The position numbers and the translations under genes were made by a program. A stretch of 64,000 bases of DNA. It comes from Streptomyces sp. AC558_RSS880 (lineage in GTDB: Bacteria; Actinomycetota; Actinomycetes; Streptomycetales; Streptomycetaceae). The notes below the pieces were generated by a model. It ran no database searches. It was not told where the DNA came from and saw only the letters and a list, made by a program, of their open reading frames with translations. This document shows, piece after piece, positions 8,165 to 16,674 of this stretch (position 1 is the first letter of the stretch; each line of letters opens with the position of its first letter). The stretch spans positions 1 to 64,000 of the forward strand of contig NZ_JAGMUJ010000134.1 in NCBI RefSeq assembly GCF_019049255.1, in the 5' to 3' direction.

Positions 8165-9020
8165 GCCGATCACCTCGTCCGTACCCGTCCTCCTGGACGA
8201 CCAGGGCACCGAGCTTCGCTCCGACGACGCCGGGCTGCTCATACGCCGCCCCCACGAGGAGGTCCGAATCCCCCTGGCCGCCGTCGCGCACGTGCACGCG
8301 AACGGACGGGTGGTGGCCGTGGAACTGACGGCCCCGGCCGGGACCGAGCCGACCCGGTACCGGATCGAGGGAGTGAGCCGCGCCTCGGGCACCGCCTTCG
8401 AGGAAGCGGTGAACGGCTCGCTGCCCGAACGCCCCGCCGACGAGGACCCGGTGGACGGCTCGACGCTCGTGACGGTCACGCCCCGGGCCGGCGCGCGCGC
8501 CGGCCGGGAGGAGGACGACGAGCAGGACGCGGAGCCGCTGCAGCCGGCCGAGCTCGTCATCCGCTGCACGATGGCCGCGGTCGGCCTCGGACTGGTCGCC
8601 CTCTCCGCGGGCGTGGTCGTCGCCGGGGACCATGTGAGCCGCGCGCTCGCGGTGCTGCTGCTCGGCGGCACCGGCCTGGCGATCGGCCGGGCGGCGGTCC
8701 GCACGGTGGCCATCCTGTGGAACAAGTGGTACCTGCCCCGCCACGGCATCACGATCGAGGCGCAGCCCGTCCTCATCCACGGCCGTGTCAACTACGGCTA
8801 CACCGCCACCGACGGCAGGCTCCGCCCCGCCCCCACCCCCGACGGCGTGCGCGGGGAGGCGTACCACGTCGCCTACCATCCCAAGTACCCCGCTCGCGTG
8901 GTCGCGTGCCAGAGCCTGGGTGCCGTCTTCAAGTGGCTGCCTGTGCCGGTCGTCTTCACGGCCCTCACCGTCCTCTTCGGCTGGAGCGCCGTCGCCCTCG
9001 CCCTCCCCGCCTTCCGCTGA
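8163..9020 (+). CDS. conserved hypothetical membrane protein
   Basis: The product is 285 residues. A soluble N-terminal part (residues 1-125, ending in an acidic linker REEDDEQDAEP) is followed by two adjacent transmembrane segments (about 130-180), a second soluble part (YLPRHGITIEAQPVLIHGRV, YHPKYPARVVACQS) and a final transmembrane segment. The C-terminal half recalls DUF3592 domains, so it may work with the divergent DUF3592 protein. No SD precedes the ATG at 8163, and the two divergent genes appear to share the GCATGC start. Confidence 0.65.
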   Translation: MPITSSVPVLLDDQGTELRSDDAGLLIRRPHEEVRIPLAAVAHVHANGRVVAVELTAPAGTEPTRYRIEGVSRASGTAFEEAVNGSLPERPADEDPVDGSTLVTVTPRAGARAGREEDDEQDAEPLQPAELVIRCTMAAVGLGLVALSAGVVVAGDHVSRALAVLLLGGTGLAIGRAAVRTVAILWNKWYLPRHGITIEAQPVLIHGRVNYGYTATDGRLRPAPTPDGVRGEAYHVAYHPKYPARVVACQSLGAVFKWLPVPVVFTALTVLFGWSAVALALPAFR

Positions 9021-9194
9021 AGCGCCCGTGTACGAGCACCGTCCACCCCGCCGCAGGCGCCGCCGGCGCCTGCCTCGCGGCCATGGCCTCATGCTCTGGT
9101 GCCTCGAAAGTCCTCCTGGCCACCGGAGGGCGCTGTCGCGTTGGCTGACCGGGTGGGATGATCTTCTGGTTGATCGTGCTGGAGCAGGCTGTCC

Positions 9195-9510
9195 GTGGAG
9201 GCCGTGTCGCCGTCGTACAAGGGCCACCGGTATCCGGTCGAGGTCATCTTCCGCTGCGTGTGGCTGTACCACCGCTTCCCGCTGTCGTACCGACAGGCTT
9301 CGCTCCCACGGCGCGGCCCACCGCGAGGTCATGCCCTTCGTCGAGCACCGGCAGTCGTAGTACCTCAACAACCGGGCGGAGAACAGCCACCAGCCCACGC
9401 GGCAGCGCGAACGAGCGACGAAAGGCTTCCGCTCCGTGGGCGGAGCCCAGCGGTTCCTGTCCGCGTTCGGCGGCATCTCGCCCCACTTCCGGCCCCGCGT
9501 ACTCGAGCAG
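9195..9510 (+). pseudogene. IS6-family transposase, internally deleted
   Basis: The N-terminal motif SYKGHRYPVEVIFRCVWLYH is joined after SYRQ to the C-terminal end, HREVMPFVEHRQS, a stop, then YLNNRAENSHQPTRQRER and GGAQRFLSAF. Both ends are typical of IS6-family transposases, but about 400 bp of catalytic core is absent and the reading frame changes. The element is a relic. Confidence 0.75.
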
Positions 9511-9694
9511 GCACCCCAGCGCCCGCACGGACGGATGGGAGCCCCAGCAGCGCCGCGTCCGTTCTCCCTCCGCCTGCCGGGCCGGGGGCGTCGCCGGGAG
9601 TGTCCGGGGCCAGGACGGCGGCGGGGCGGGGCGTGCGGGCGGGCCAGGATCATCTTTTCCTGGTCGCCGGGATTGACCCTCGACGTACCCCAAG

Positions 9695-10174
9695 TCACCG
9701 CTGCCCTGAACTCGGCGCCTGAGTTCCGGACATACGCCGAGCAGACCGACAGCCCGGGGCAGCGCAAGGCTGCCCCGCTGCGACACGCATCAGCCCTCCG
9801 GGATGCCGGCCGGGCAGGCCGCAGCCCCGCGTGCGGGCCGAGCCTGCTGGATGTGCCGCTGGGCAAAGGGCAGAGATGCCGTCGAGGACGACGTCGAGGC
9901 GGCGGGTCCAGCGCTGCTCGGCCTGCGACCGGCGACGGCGCTGGTGTTCCGTGCCGAGGCGTTTGAGCTCGCGGCGTACGCGTTCTCCCATCGATGTCGG
10001 CTGTCCGGCTTTCAGCGCCGCCTGCTTCCAGGTCAGTCCGGTCGTCGCGTAGCAGTCGGCGACCTTGCGCTCGTCCGGGGACAATCCGGCCAGGACCCCG
10101 TCCACTTCCTCTCGGCCTGGCGACTCTTCTTCTGCCGTCGCGCTGCCCGCCAGGAGATCGGCCTTGTCCAGCAC
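9695..10174 (-). CDS. sigma-region-4-like / HTH protein, probably truncated
   Basis: The product is 159 residues from GTG 10174. The segment LSPDERKVADCYATTGLTWK, then AALKAGQPTSMGERVRRELK, resembles the C-terminal helix-turn-helix (region 4) of small sigma factors. No region 2 is present upstream in frame: a stop lies six codons before the start. The tail after AEQRW has low complexity and may not be original. It could be a remnant or a small DNA-binding protein. The stretch 10175-10402 shows no other gene. Confidence 0.4.
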   Translation of the reverse strand: MLDKADLLAGSATAEEESPGREEVDGVLAGLSPDERKVADCYATTGLTWKQAALKAGQPTSMGERVRRELKRLGTEHQRRRRSQAEQRWTRRLDVVLDGISALCPAAHPAGSARTRGCGLPGRHPGGLMRVAAGQPCAAPGCRSARRMSGTQAPSSGQR

Positions 10175-10402
10175 GAGGACGCCCTGTCAGGTTCGTCCCC
10201 ACAGCTCGGTATCCGCCGATGTGGCGGCCCGGTGGGCGGTCCCGGACGCGTTCGCCGACGAGATCTCCCTGGTCGGCCGCGCGGACGGATCGCCGGGCGG
10301 CTGGAATTGTGACGGAAGGGGCCGGTGACCGACCTCCTGGCCCCGCGCCCGACCCGCACGCCCTGCGCGTCCTCGCCGAACTGAACTCCCGGTGAGCGGC
10401 GG

Positions 10403-11152
10403 TCACCAGAAGATCGCGATCGCCTCCAGCGTCACCTCGCGGGTGTCCTCCCGCCAGCCGGTCATCTTGCCGAGGCAGCGGGCCGTGAACGTGCCGTCCG
10501 GGATGGAGCGGCGCGCGTTCCCGGGGGCTACGACGCGCATGTGGACGGGGGGCTGCTCGTCGCCGTACTCGGCCCGCAGGACGAATCCCTCCGTCACGTC
10601 CGGCACGCGCGAGAACATGCCTTTGACCGAGACGAATTCGCCGATGCGGCTCAGGGTCACCGCACGGCCGTCGGCCAGGTTGTCGGCGAGGTTCCGGTTC
10701 GGGACGACGGTCAGTGTGGTCAGGTCGGCGTGGACGATGGCGTCGGCCCGGTCGAAGGCCTCCATGACCACGCCGATCACGTTGATCGGTTTGTCCTTGC
10801 GCACGAACTTGCGGAACGTCTCCTGGCTGACGTCCCGCTTCAGCCGGAACCGGAACAGCCACGTCAGCACCCGGCTCCAGAAGCCGACGCTCGTGTCGAC
10901 CTTCGTCCGCAGCTCGACGGCCTCCTCCAGCGCGGACCGATAGTTGCCGAGCTCGTACAGGTCCATCACGGCCTGCTCGTCGAGGTACAGGCAGATGCTG
11001 TACGCCGACTGCCAGCGTCGCAGGTGCCTGCGCCGCTCCCGGGCATGGCGCGCCAGGATCACCGCGAGCACCACCACGCCGGCGGCCGTCACCAGCCAGA
11101 CCGTCATCCACGGCCACCAAAGGCTCCACCACAGTGCGTCAGTGACAGCCAC
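10403..11152 (-). CDS. membrane-anchored protein of unknown function (third gene of a three-gene unit)
   Basis: The product is 249 residues. It has one N-terminal transmembrane helix (MTVWLVTAAGVVVLAVILA) and a large cytoplasmic domain rich in charged residues, with the segments YSICLYLDEQAVMDLYELG and DADLTTL-like strands (DAIVHADLTTLTVVPNRNLA). No known family is recognised. The GTG start overlaps the VWA gene by 14 bp, so it is cotranscribed with it. From context I infer that it works with the VWA lipoprotein across the membrane. Confidence 0.6.
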   Translation of the reverse strand: MAVTDALWWSLWWPWMTVWLVTAAGVVVLAVILARHARERRRHLRRWQSAYSICLYLDEQAVMDLYELGNYRSALEEAVELRTKVDTSVGFWSRVLTWLFRFRLKRDVSQETFRKFVRKDKPINVIGVVMEAFDRADAIVHADLTTLTVVPNRNLADNLADGRAVTLSRIGEFVSVKGMFSRVPDVTEGFVLRAEYGDEQPPVHMRVVAPGNARRSIPDGTFTARCLGKMTGWREDTREVTLEAIAIFW

Positions 11153-12704
11153 GGATCTCCTTGAAAGCCTCGGAAAGGGACGAGTCGGCGGCTTCCACCA
11201 TCCGTCCGCCCGTCCTCGCCGCCGCGCGCCGCAGTTCGCCTGCGTCGGCCTCGCCGAAGTGGACGGGGTAGGTGGGGACGGCGGCGCGCACGGCGGCGGG
11301 CAGCGCCTTGTGGCGGCGTACGAACTCGGCGTAGGACAGGCCCGCGTTGTTCTCGCCGTCCGTCATCAGGACGAGTGAGACGGAGCGGTCGGGGTCGGCG
11401 GCCAGTTCAAGGGCGGCGGTGCGGTAGCCGTGGTCGAGGGCGGACCATACGGCGGTGGCGTCGCCGTAGCCGCCCCGGGCGACGGTGCCGGCGAGGGCGG
11501 TCAGATCCTTCGGGCCGGTGACGGTGACGGTCGTCTGCTCCAGCACCCGGCCGCCGAACCGGACGACGGTCAGTCGCTCGCCCCGGTAGAAGCGGGTGAA
11601 CTTGCCGGAGGCGGAGGGGTCCGCGCCGCTGAGTCCGGCGAAGGCCTCGCGCAGGGCGGCCATCCGGGCGCCGCGCATCGAGCCGGAGAAGTCGAGCAGG
11701 AAGACCACCTGGCTCGTGGTGCGGCGGTCGGGGTCGCCGTAGTCCGCCAGCAGCGTTTCGACGACGGCCGGTTGGTCGGGGTAGAAGAGCGCGTTGCCGA
11801 CCGGTTCGCGCAGCCGCGCGTCCCGGGTGACCGTCGTGGTCACGGGGCGGCGCACCGTGTGCCGCATGATCTGCCGCTGCACCGAGTCGCGCCGCAGCCA
11901 CCGCGTGACCTTGTCGTACGCGGCGCGGTGGGCCGGGTTCAGCAGGAGCAGCGGGAAGTCCGCCAGGACCATGCCGTCCTCGGGGCGAATGACCTCCAGG
12001 TGGTCGTCGAGGCGGCCGGAGGCGTTGAGGGCGAGCAGATCGGACTCGTACGTGATGAGGGCGTTGGCCTCGTCCTGGTGGTCGACGTAGGTGTCGACGA
12101 GGGCGGGGCCGGTGTCGGCGGTGAGGGCCTGGCCGGAGCGGAAGCCGCGCAGCCGGTCGCAGGAGACGTCTTCGGGGCGTAGCGCGGCTCCGGTGCCGGC
12201 CGCGGCGGTGGCGACGCCGACGAGGGCGGCGAGCCCGCTGCCGGCGTGCCGGGGGTCGGCCATACCGAAGCGGACGGTGCCGGTGGCGGCAGCGTCCGCG
12301 ATGTCCGCCCAGGTGAGCCGGGAGCCGGGCACCCGGGCGCGAAGCTCGCGTGCCACCTCCGGCTTCAGGCCGATGACGACGGGGGACGTCATGGTGACCG
12401 TGCGCTGCAGCCCTCGGATCGCACGTCTGTCGGTGAGACGCAGATAGTGGTCGGAGGACAGCCACGCGAGGTCGTACCGGTCGCGGTCCGGGGTCTTCGT
12501 CTCGGCGTCGGCCCGGGGGTGCAGGCGCAGGTCGACGCCGGTCTCGTCCTTCAACTCGTCCAGCAGAGGCTCCAGTACGGCGAGATCGGGGCCGGCGAGG
12601 ACGCGCAGCCGGACCGTGTCGTCGCCGCCGTCGCCCGAGCAGGCGGTGAGGAAGGTGGCCACGAGCGCCAGGCAGAGCGCCAGCAGACCCACGCCGCGCC
12701 TCAC
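11139..12704 (-). CDS. lipoprotein with a solute-binding-like half and a VWA domain
   Basis: The product is 521 residues. The signal peptide ends in the lipobox LTAC (about residue 22). Residues about 30-320 look like an extracellular solute-binding protein (LRVLAGPDLAVLEPLLDEL, then LAWLSSDHYLRL). The C-terminal part (about 335-520) is a von Willebrand factor A domain with the metal-binding MIDAS motif DFSGS and later TDGEN. VWA domains bind protein partners through a metal ion. The combination suggests a surface sensor or adhesion factor rather than a plain transporter component. GTG 12704 overlaps the upstream gene by four bases (GTGA). Confidence 0.75.
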   Translation of the reverse strand: MRRGVGLLALCLALVATFLTACSGDGGDDTVRLRVLAGPDLAVLEPLLDELKDETGVDLRLHPRADAETKTPDRDRYDLAWLSSDHYLRLTDRRAIRGLQRTVTMTSPVVIGLKPEVARELRARVPGSRLTWADIADAAATGTVRFGMADPRHAGSGLAALVGVATAAAGTGAALRPEDVSCDRLRGFRSGQALTADTGPALVDTYVDHQDEANALITYESDLLALNASGRLDDHLEVIRPEDGMVLADFPLLLLNPAHRAAYDKVTRWLRRDSVQRQIMRHTVRRPVTTTVTRDARLREPVGNALFYPDQPAVVETLLADYGDPDRRTTSQVVFLLDFSGSMRGARMAALREAFAGLSGADPSASGKFTRFYRGERLTVVRFGGRVLEQTTVTVTGPKDLTALAGTVARGGYGDATAVWSALDHGYRTAALELAADPDRSVSLVLMTDGENNAGLSYAEFVRRHKALPAAVRAAVPTYPVHFGEADAGELRRAAARTGGRMVEAADSSLSEAFKEIRGCH

Positions 12705-13942
12705 GGGCTACCGGTCCGGTCCGGGCAATCGCCGACGATCTCGATCATCTTCTCCAGCAGGGGCAGGCTGGGCAGGACCGCGCGGGTGTCGTCGGAGGAG
12801 GTGGTGGGCACCGGGATGTGCCGCTCGGTGAGGAACCGGGTGAGTTCGTCGCTGCTCGCACCGCTGGCGGCGCTACGGGCCCGGAAGCCCAGCTCCATGG
12901 CGCGGTGCTGGAGTTCGGGGTCCTCGCTGACCAGTTCCCCGAGCCGCGCGCCGTCGCCGGTCAGTGCGACGAGTTGGGGTTCGGTGACGAAGCGCGTGGA
13001 CGGGTAGAGCAGGACGCGCTCGTCGTCGGTCTCGCCCTTCTGCGCCTCGTGCCGTAGCTGGTGGGCGAGGAACTGGTGCTCGTAGATCACCGAGATCGGG
13101 GCGATGCCCTGCCCGTCGGGGGACAGGTACGTCTCGGCCCGTTCGGAGGACGGCAGGCCCTGTTCGACGAGGAGCGGCTTGATCTTCCGGGCGAGTCGCT
13201 CGGCCTCGGCCTCGCTGTCCGGTGCGTCGTTCCCGTGCTCGACGAAGGCCACGAGTCCGAGGTAGGTACCGGCGGAGTTGGCCTCGCAGATGTCCGAGGT
13301 CTGGGCGAGGATCTTGTTGCCGTTGCGGACGTGGTTCTTGTCGTCGATCTCGTCCCAGCGGTAGCCGTCCTCCGGATCACGCTGGACGCCCTTCCTCTTG
13401 CCGAGCGCGAGGTCGAGGAACTTCCGCATGTCGAGGGTGTAGTACATCGGCGGGCCGCCCGAGCCCGGCAGGCGCTTCGCGACGCCTTCCGCCGCGAGCA
13501 CCTCGGCGTAGTCCCGGTAGGTGGCCAGCACGATGGGGCTGACGAAGGGGCGGTACAGCAGCACCGGACGGTTCGCCCGGGCGCGCTCCCGGTTGATCAG
13601 GTCGGCGGCCGGCTGGCCGGAGGGAAAGACGACGTCGTATCCGTCGTAGTCCTGCTTGGCGATCTCACGCGAGCCCATGCTCGTGATGTGCACGCGGAAG
13701 CCGTGCTTCATGAGGAGCCGCTCGACTTCGGGGTCCTGGAAGAAGTCCCTCTTGGAGGCCATCTTGGCCTCAATGGTGACCACCTGCCGCACCGGCAGCA
13801 GCAGGTTCCCGGAGGCCACGAGCAGGACCAGCCCGATGACCGGGACGGGCAGCGCCGCTGCCAGCGCTCTGCGCAGGTGACGGCGCGGGGGTCTGGTAAC
13901 GGTTAACCGCGGCTCTTCGGCAGCGGGTCTGTTCTCGGGCAC
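12701..13942 (-). CDS. membrane-anchored solute-binding-like protein (first gene of a three-gene unit)
   Basis: The product is 413 residues. A basic N-terminus is followed by one transmembrane helix (about 29-50, ALPVPVIGLVLLVASGNLLL) and then a domain with solute-binding character (YDVVFPSGQPAADLI, VLLYRPFVSPIVLATY, AQTSDICEANSAGTYLGLVA). The ligand is unknown. The GTG start has GGGGGAG upstream. The sequence CACCTG(T/C)GTTCTCCCC around the start occurs twice (13938 and 13962), so the ribosome-binding region has been partly duplicated. It heads the overlapping three-gene unit. Confidence 0.65.
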   Translation of the reverse strand: MPENRPAAEEPRLTVTRPPRRHLRRALAAALPVPVIGLVLLVASGNLLLPVRQVVTIEAKMASKRDFFQDPEVERLLMKHGFRVHITSMGSREIAKQDYDGYDVVFPSGQPAADLINRERARANRPVLLYRPFVSPIVLATYRDYAEVLAAEGVAKRLPGSGGPPMYYTLDMRKFLDLALGKRKGVQRDPEDGYRWDEIDDKNHVRNGNKILAQTSDICEANSAGTYLGLVAFVEHGNDAPDSEAEAERLARKIKPLLVEQGLPSSERAETYLSPDGQGIAPISVIYEHQFLAHQLRHEAQKGETDDERVLLYPSTRFVTEPQLVALTGDGARLGELVSEDPELQHRAMELGFRARSAASGASSDELTRFLTERHIPVPTTSSDDTRAVLPSLPLLEKMIEIVGDCPDRTGSP

Positions 13943-13989
13943 CTGTGTTCTCCCCCTGACACCTGCGTTCTCCCCGTGTGGCCGGGCCA

Positions 13990-14290
13990 GGATCGTCGGC
14001 GATGGTGGTGTACCCCGAATGACCTCTCAGGGAACGTCGGTTGAAAGTCCAGGGCATGGACGGCTGGTCCGGGGCGGGGTGTGGGGCGGGGCAGCAGAGC
14101 CCCCAAGAGCCGGGTGACTTCTGCCACGGTGAAGCGGAAGGTGCCGGTGGTGTCGTTCCCGCGGCCCCCTTCCGGTGGCCCGGGCTGCGACGACGGTCAG
14201 GAAGGCATGGGCGAGCACGGCCAGGGTGATGTGCCGGTACCGGCCCGGATGACGGCGGACCGTCACGGCCCTGGCGGCGTTCCTCAGCCC
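13990..14290 (-). pseudogene. C-terminal relic of an IS701-type transposase
   Basis: The minus strand reads RRHPGRYRHITLAVLAHAFL, as in the C-terminal region of IS701-family transposases (WYRHITLAMLALAFL). It then continues after a frame change with MAEVTRLLGALLPRP, like the LTVAEVRRLL stretch near the end of that family. There is no intact frame and no ends are seen. Confidence 0.5.
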
Positions 14291-14357
14291 GAGCGAAGTC
14301 GAGTCGGTACCGCGGTAGTTGGTCTACGGGGCCACAGCTCTGTGTGAAGCTTTCCCC

Positions 14358-15161
14358 ATGACTCACCCGCGTGAAGAAGTCAGGGCCAGGCTGCAGACCG
14401 ATCGCCCGCACTCCGCCCGTGTCTGGAACTACCTGTTGGGAGGCAAGGACAACTACCCCGTCGACAGCGAGGCCGGTGAGGTCATCCTGAAGACCTTCCC
14501 GGAGTTCGCCGCCGTCGCGCGGCTGCAGCGGAGGTTCCTCGCGCGCGCCGTGCGCTTCCTTGCGGGCGAGGCCGGCGTCCGCCAGTTCCTCGACATCGGC
14601 ACCGGACTGCCCACCGCCGACAACACACACGAACTGGCCCAGCGCATCGCGCCGGAGAGCCGCATCGTGTACGTCGACAACGACCCCCTCGTCCTGGTGC
14701 ACGCGCAGGCCCTGCTCACCAGCAGCGTCGAGGGTGCCTGCGCCTACGTCGACGCCGACGTCAGGGACCCGGAACGCATTCTCGCCGAAGCAGCGAAGAC
14801 CCTGGACCTCAGCCGCCCGGTCGCCCTGACCATGTTGGGCATCATGGGGCAGATCTCTGACGCCGAGCGCCCCGCCGACCTGGTGAGCACGCTGCTGTCG
14901 GCCCTGCCCTCGGGCAGCTACCTGGCCCTGAGCGACGGCACGAACACCAACGAGGCACTCAACACCGCGGTCGGGGTCTACAACGGGCAGTCGGCCAACA
15001 CCTACCACCTGCGGTCACCGCAGGAGATCGCCTCCTTCTTCGCCGGGCTGGAGCTGGTGGAGCCGGGAGTCGTGCCCACGGCCGCCTGGCGCCCGGACGC
15101 CGACCGGGCCGAGGAGGACACGGCCGACGTCTCCGTCTGCGGTGTCGCGGTCAAGAAGTGA
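14358..15161 (+). CDS. SAM-dependent methyltransferase, DUF574/SAV2177 family
   Basis: The product is 267 residues. It shows the family pattern RPHSARVWNYLLGGKDNYPV near the N-terminus, the SAM-binding loop FLDIGTGLPT (about 83-92), and VYVDNDPLVLVHA, where the acidic residue should bind the ribose of SAM. Streptomyces genomes carry many paralogues of this family, and their substrates are largely unknown. ATG 14358 was chosen because the family starts a few residues before the RPHSAR motif. The 3' end overlaps the convergent AraC fragment by 11 bp. Confidence 0.85.
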   Translation: MTHPREEVRARLQTDRPHSARVWNYLLGGKDNYPVDSEAGEVILKTFPEFAAVARLQRRFLARAVRFLAGEAGVRQFLDIGTGLPTADNTHELAQRIAPESRIVYVDNDPLVLVHAQALLTSSVEGACAYVDADVRDPERILAEAAKTLDLSRPVALTMLGIMGQISDAERPADLVSTLLSALPSGSYLALSDGTNTNEALNTAVGVYNGQSANTYHLRSPQEIASFFAGLELVEPGVVPTAAWRPDADRAEEDTADVSVCGVAVKK

Positions 15162-15331
15162 CCCGGCCTGCCGCTCGGTAGTCCCTCGGAGGCACCCCGT
15201 AGCGCCGGCGGAAGGCACTGCTGAAGTGGAAAGGGCCGGCGCAACCGGACGCCTCGGCCACCCGGGCGACCGGCAGCACGGTGCTCCACAGCAGCCGCGC
15301 GGCGTGCCACAGGCGGGTCTGTCCTGTGTTT
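15151..15331 (-). pseudogene. C-terminal HTH fragment of an AraC-family regulator
   Basis: About 50 residues remain (VARVAEASGCAGPFHFSSAF and RRRYGVPPRDYRA), the second helix-turn-helix of AraC/XylS proteins. The ligand domain and first HTH are gone. The sequence breaks off at a 14-bp inverted repeat and continues directly into an IS982 relic. Confidence 0.65.
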
Positions 15332-15369
15332 GGCTCTGTCTCACAGTCGACCGAATGTGAGACAGAGCC
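15332..15369. repeat. 14-bp perfect inverted repeat at the AraC/IS982 junction
   Basis: GGCTCTGTCTCACA (15332-15345) and its exact complement (15356-15369) are separated by 10 nt. In addition GTCTCACAGTC occurs directly repeated at 15338 and 15374. The repeat lies exactly at the breakpoint between two truncated genes, so it may be the abutting ends of a lost transposable element. Confidence 0.6.
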
Positions 15370-15379
15370 GAACGTCTCA

Positions 15380-15757
15380 CAGTCCCCCACCCACATATCG
15401 TCGCTCCACGCTGAGGTGGTGGGGGCCAGGAACCGGGTGACCTGGCGGAGCAGGCCGGCGGCCTTGCGTGGACGCTTGTTGCAGTCGGGTCGCTGCGGCA
15501 GGGAGGCGAAGAGGTGCCGCGGGTGGGTGTGGGCGTGCCGGAGCCACTTGGCCTCGGAGGGGAAGCCGGGCATGGCCCGCATCATGACGAGGGTGAGCGG
15601 TTCGGCATCGCTCGGGCGAGGTGCGACGCCGACCGGCGGGCGCCGACCGGCGGGCGCCGACCGGCGGGCGCCGAGGTGCCAGGTCCGGACGGCCCTTCAA
15701 CAGGTCGTCGGTCATTGCATGGAGCGCAGTCGCGAGAGTGTCCAGGTTGTTCGTCAC
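15380..15757 (-). pseudogene. N-terminal part of an IS982-family transposase, frameshifted and truncated
   Basis: From GTG 15757 the frame reads LDTLATALHAMTDDLLKGRP, then RPPVG. After a frame change it continues SDAEPLTLVMMRAMPGFPSE, KWLRHAHTHPRHLF, RKAAGLLRQVTRFL and WSDDMWVGD. These are successive IS982-family motifs up to the first catalytic Asp, where the gene is cut. The frameshift is fully explained by two extra copies of a 14-bp unit. Confidence 0.75.
15628..15669. repeat. three tandem copies of a 14-bp unit inside the IS982 relic
   Basis: The unit GCCGACCGGCGGGC is repeated three times without change, followed by a partial copy. Removing two copies (28 bp) restores one continuous transposase frame across the site. 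Confidence 0.9.
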
Positions 15758-15909
15758 AAAACGGTCTTGGTCGCTCTCGTCCCCGTCTTCACAGCCTCCC
15801 CTTGATCGTCCGAGGACGCGCCGCGGGGTGGCCGATGATTTTCCGCACGTCACGAAGTCTGAAAGGGCGGGGACGGATGTCTCCTCGCTCGAGAGAGAAG
15901 TGGTGTGCG

Positions 15910-16521
15910 ATGAGGTTGGTACTGCAGGAGTTTCTGTCTCTGGACGGTGTCTCCCAGGGGCCCGGTTCCCCGGACGAGGACACCAGCGACGGGTTCACCC
16001 GGGGCGGCTGGTTCGTACCGCACCTGGACGAGGCGTTCGACCGGGTGGCCGCCCTCTGGCTCGGCAAGGCGGACGCGTTCCTGTTCGGCCGCCGTACGTA
16101 CGAGAACTTCGCTCGGGACTGGCCGAAGATGACCGACCACCCGAGCGCCCGCATTCTGAACGGCTCACCGAAATACGTCGCCTCCCAGAGCCTGACCAAG
16201 GCTGGGTGGGAGCCGACCACGATCCTGTCCGGCGACATCCCCGCCCAGGTCGCCGAACTGAAGCGGCAGCCCGGCCGCGAGCTCCAGATCCACGGCAGCG
16301 CCCGGCTCGGCCAGTCCCTGCTGGCCGCCGGCCTGATCGACGAACTGCGGCTCGCGATCGCCCCGGTGATCGTGGGCAGCGGACGACGCCTGTTCCCGGA
16401 CGGCGGCACCCCGGCCGGCCTGCGCCTGCTGCACCATGAGACGACGCCGAGCGGAATTGCGGTGCACGTCTACGAGTCGAGGGGCCTTCCGGAGTACGGG
16501 ACGTACGGGGCCGACGCGTAG
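15910..16521 (+). CDS. dihydrofolate-reductase-like (RibD C-terminal) family protein
   Basis: The product is 203 residues with the RibD_C / DHFR-like fold: LVLQEFLSLDGVSQGPG at the N-terminus, FGRRTYENFA (nucleotide-binding GRRTxE motif), ELQIHGSARLGQSLLAAGLI and DELRLAIAPVIVGSGRRLF. Such stand-alone proteins are NADPH-dependent reductases of unknown substrate, widespread in actinobacteria. AGAGAAG precedes the ATG. A strong terminator follows 118 bp downstream. Confidence 0.85.
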   Translation: MRLVLQEFLSLDGVSQGPGSPDEDTSDGFTRGGWFVPHLDEAFDRVAALWLGKADAFLFGRRTYENFARDWPKMTDHPSARILNGSPKYVASQSLTKAGWEPTTILSGDIPAQVAELKRQPGRELQIHGSARLGQSLLAAGLIDELRLAIAPVIVGSGRRLFPDGGTPAGLRLLHHETTPSGIAVHVYESRGLPEYGTYGADA

Positions 16522-16638
16522 CCGCCAGACCGGATCGATCGAAACGGGTCGCCGGACGCAACATCTTCCCGAGCATCCACTGACCTCTTGGAATTGATCA
16601 TCCAGTCTCCGGAAGCGCCAGGGCGCAGTCAGCACAGC

Positions 16639-16674
16639 ATCGGCCCCGTCCGGCGAGTGCCGGACGGGGCCGAT
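16639..16674. terminator. strong hairpin terminator
   Basis: A perfect 16-bp stem (16639-16654 with 16659-16674) has the tetraloop GAGT. It lies downstream of the reductase gene and is bidirectional in shape. Confidence 0.8.

Noticed and set aside
7998..11132. Minus-strand open frame of more than 1,000 codons
   Set aside because: It crosses several real genes on both strands, and its product is Arg/Gly/Pro-rich without any motif. It is an artefact of high GC content.
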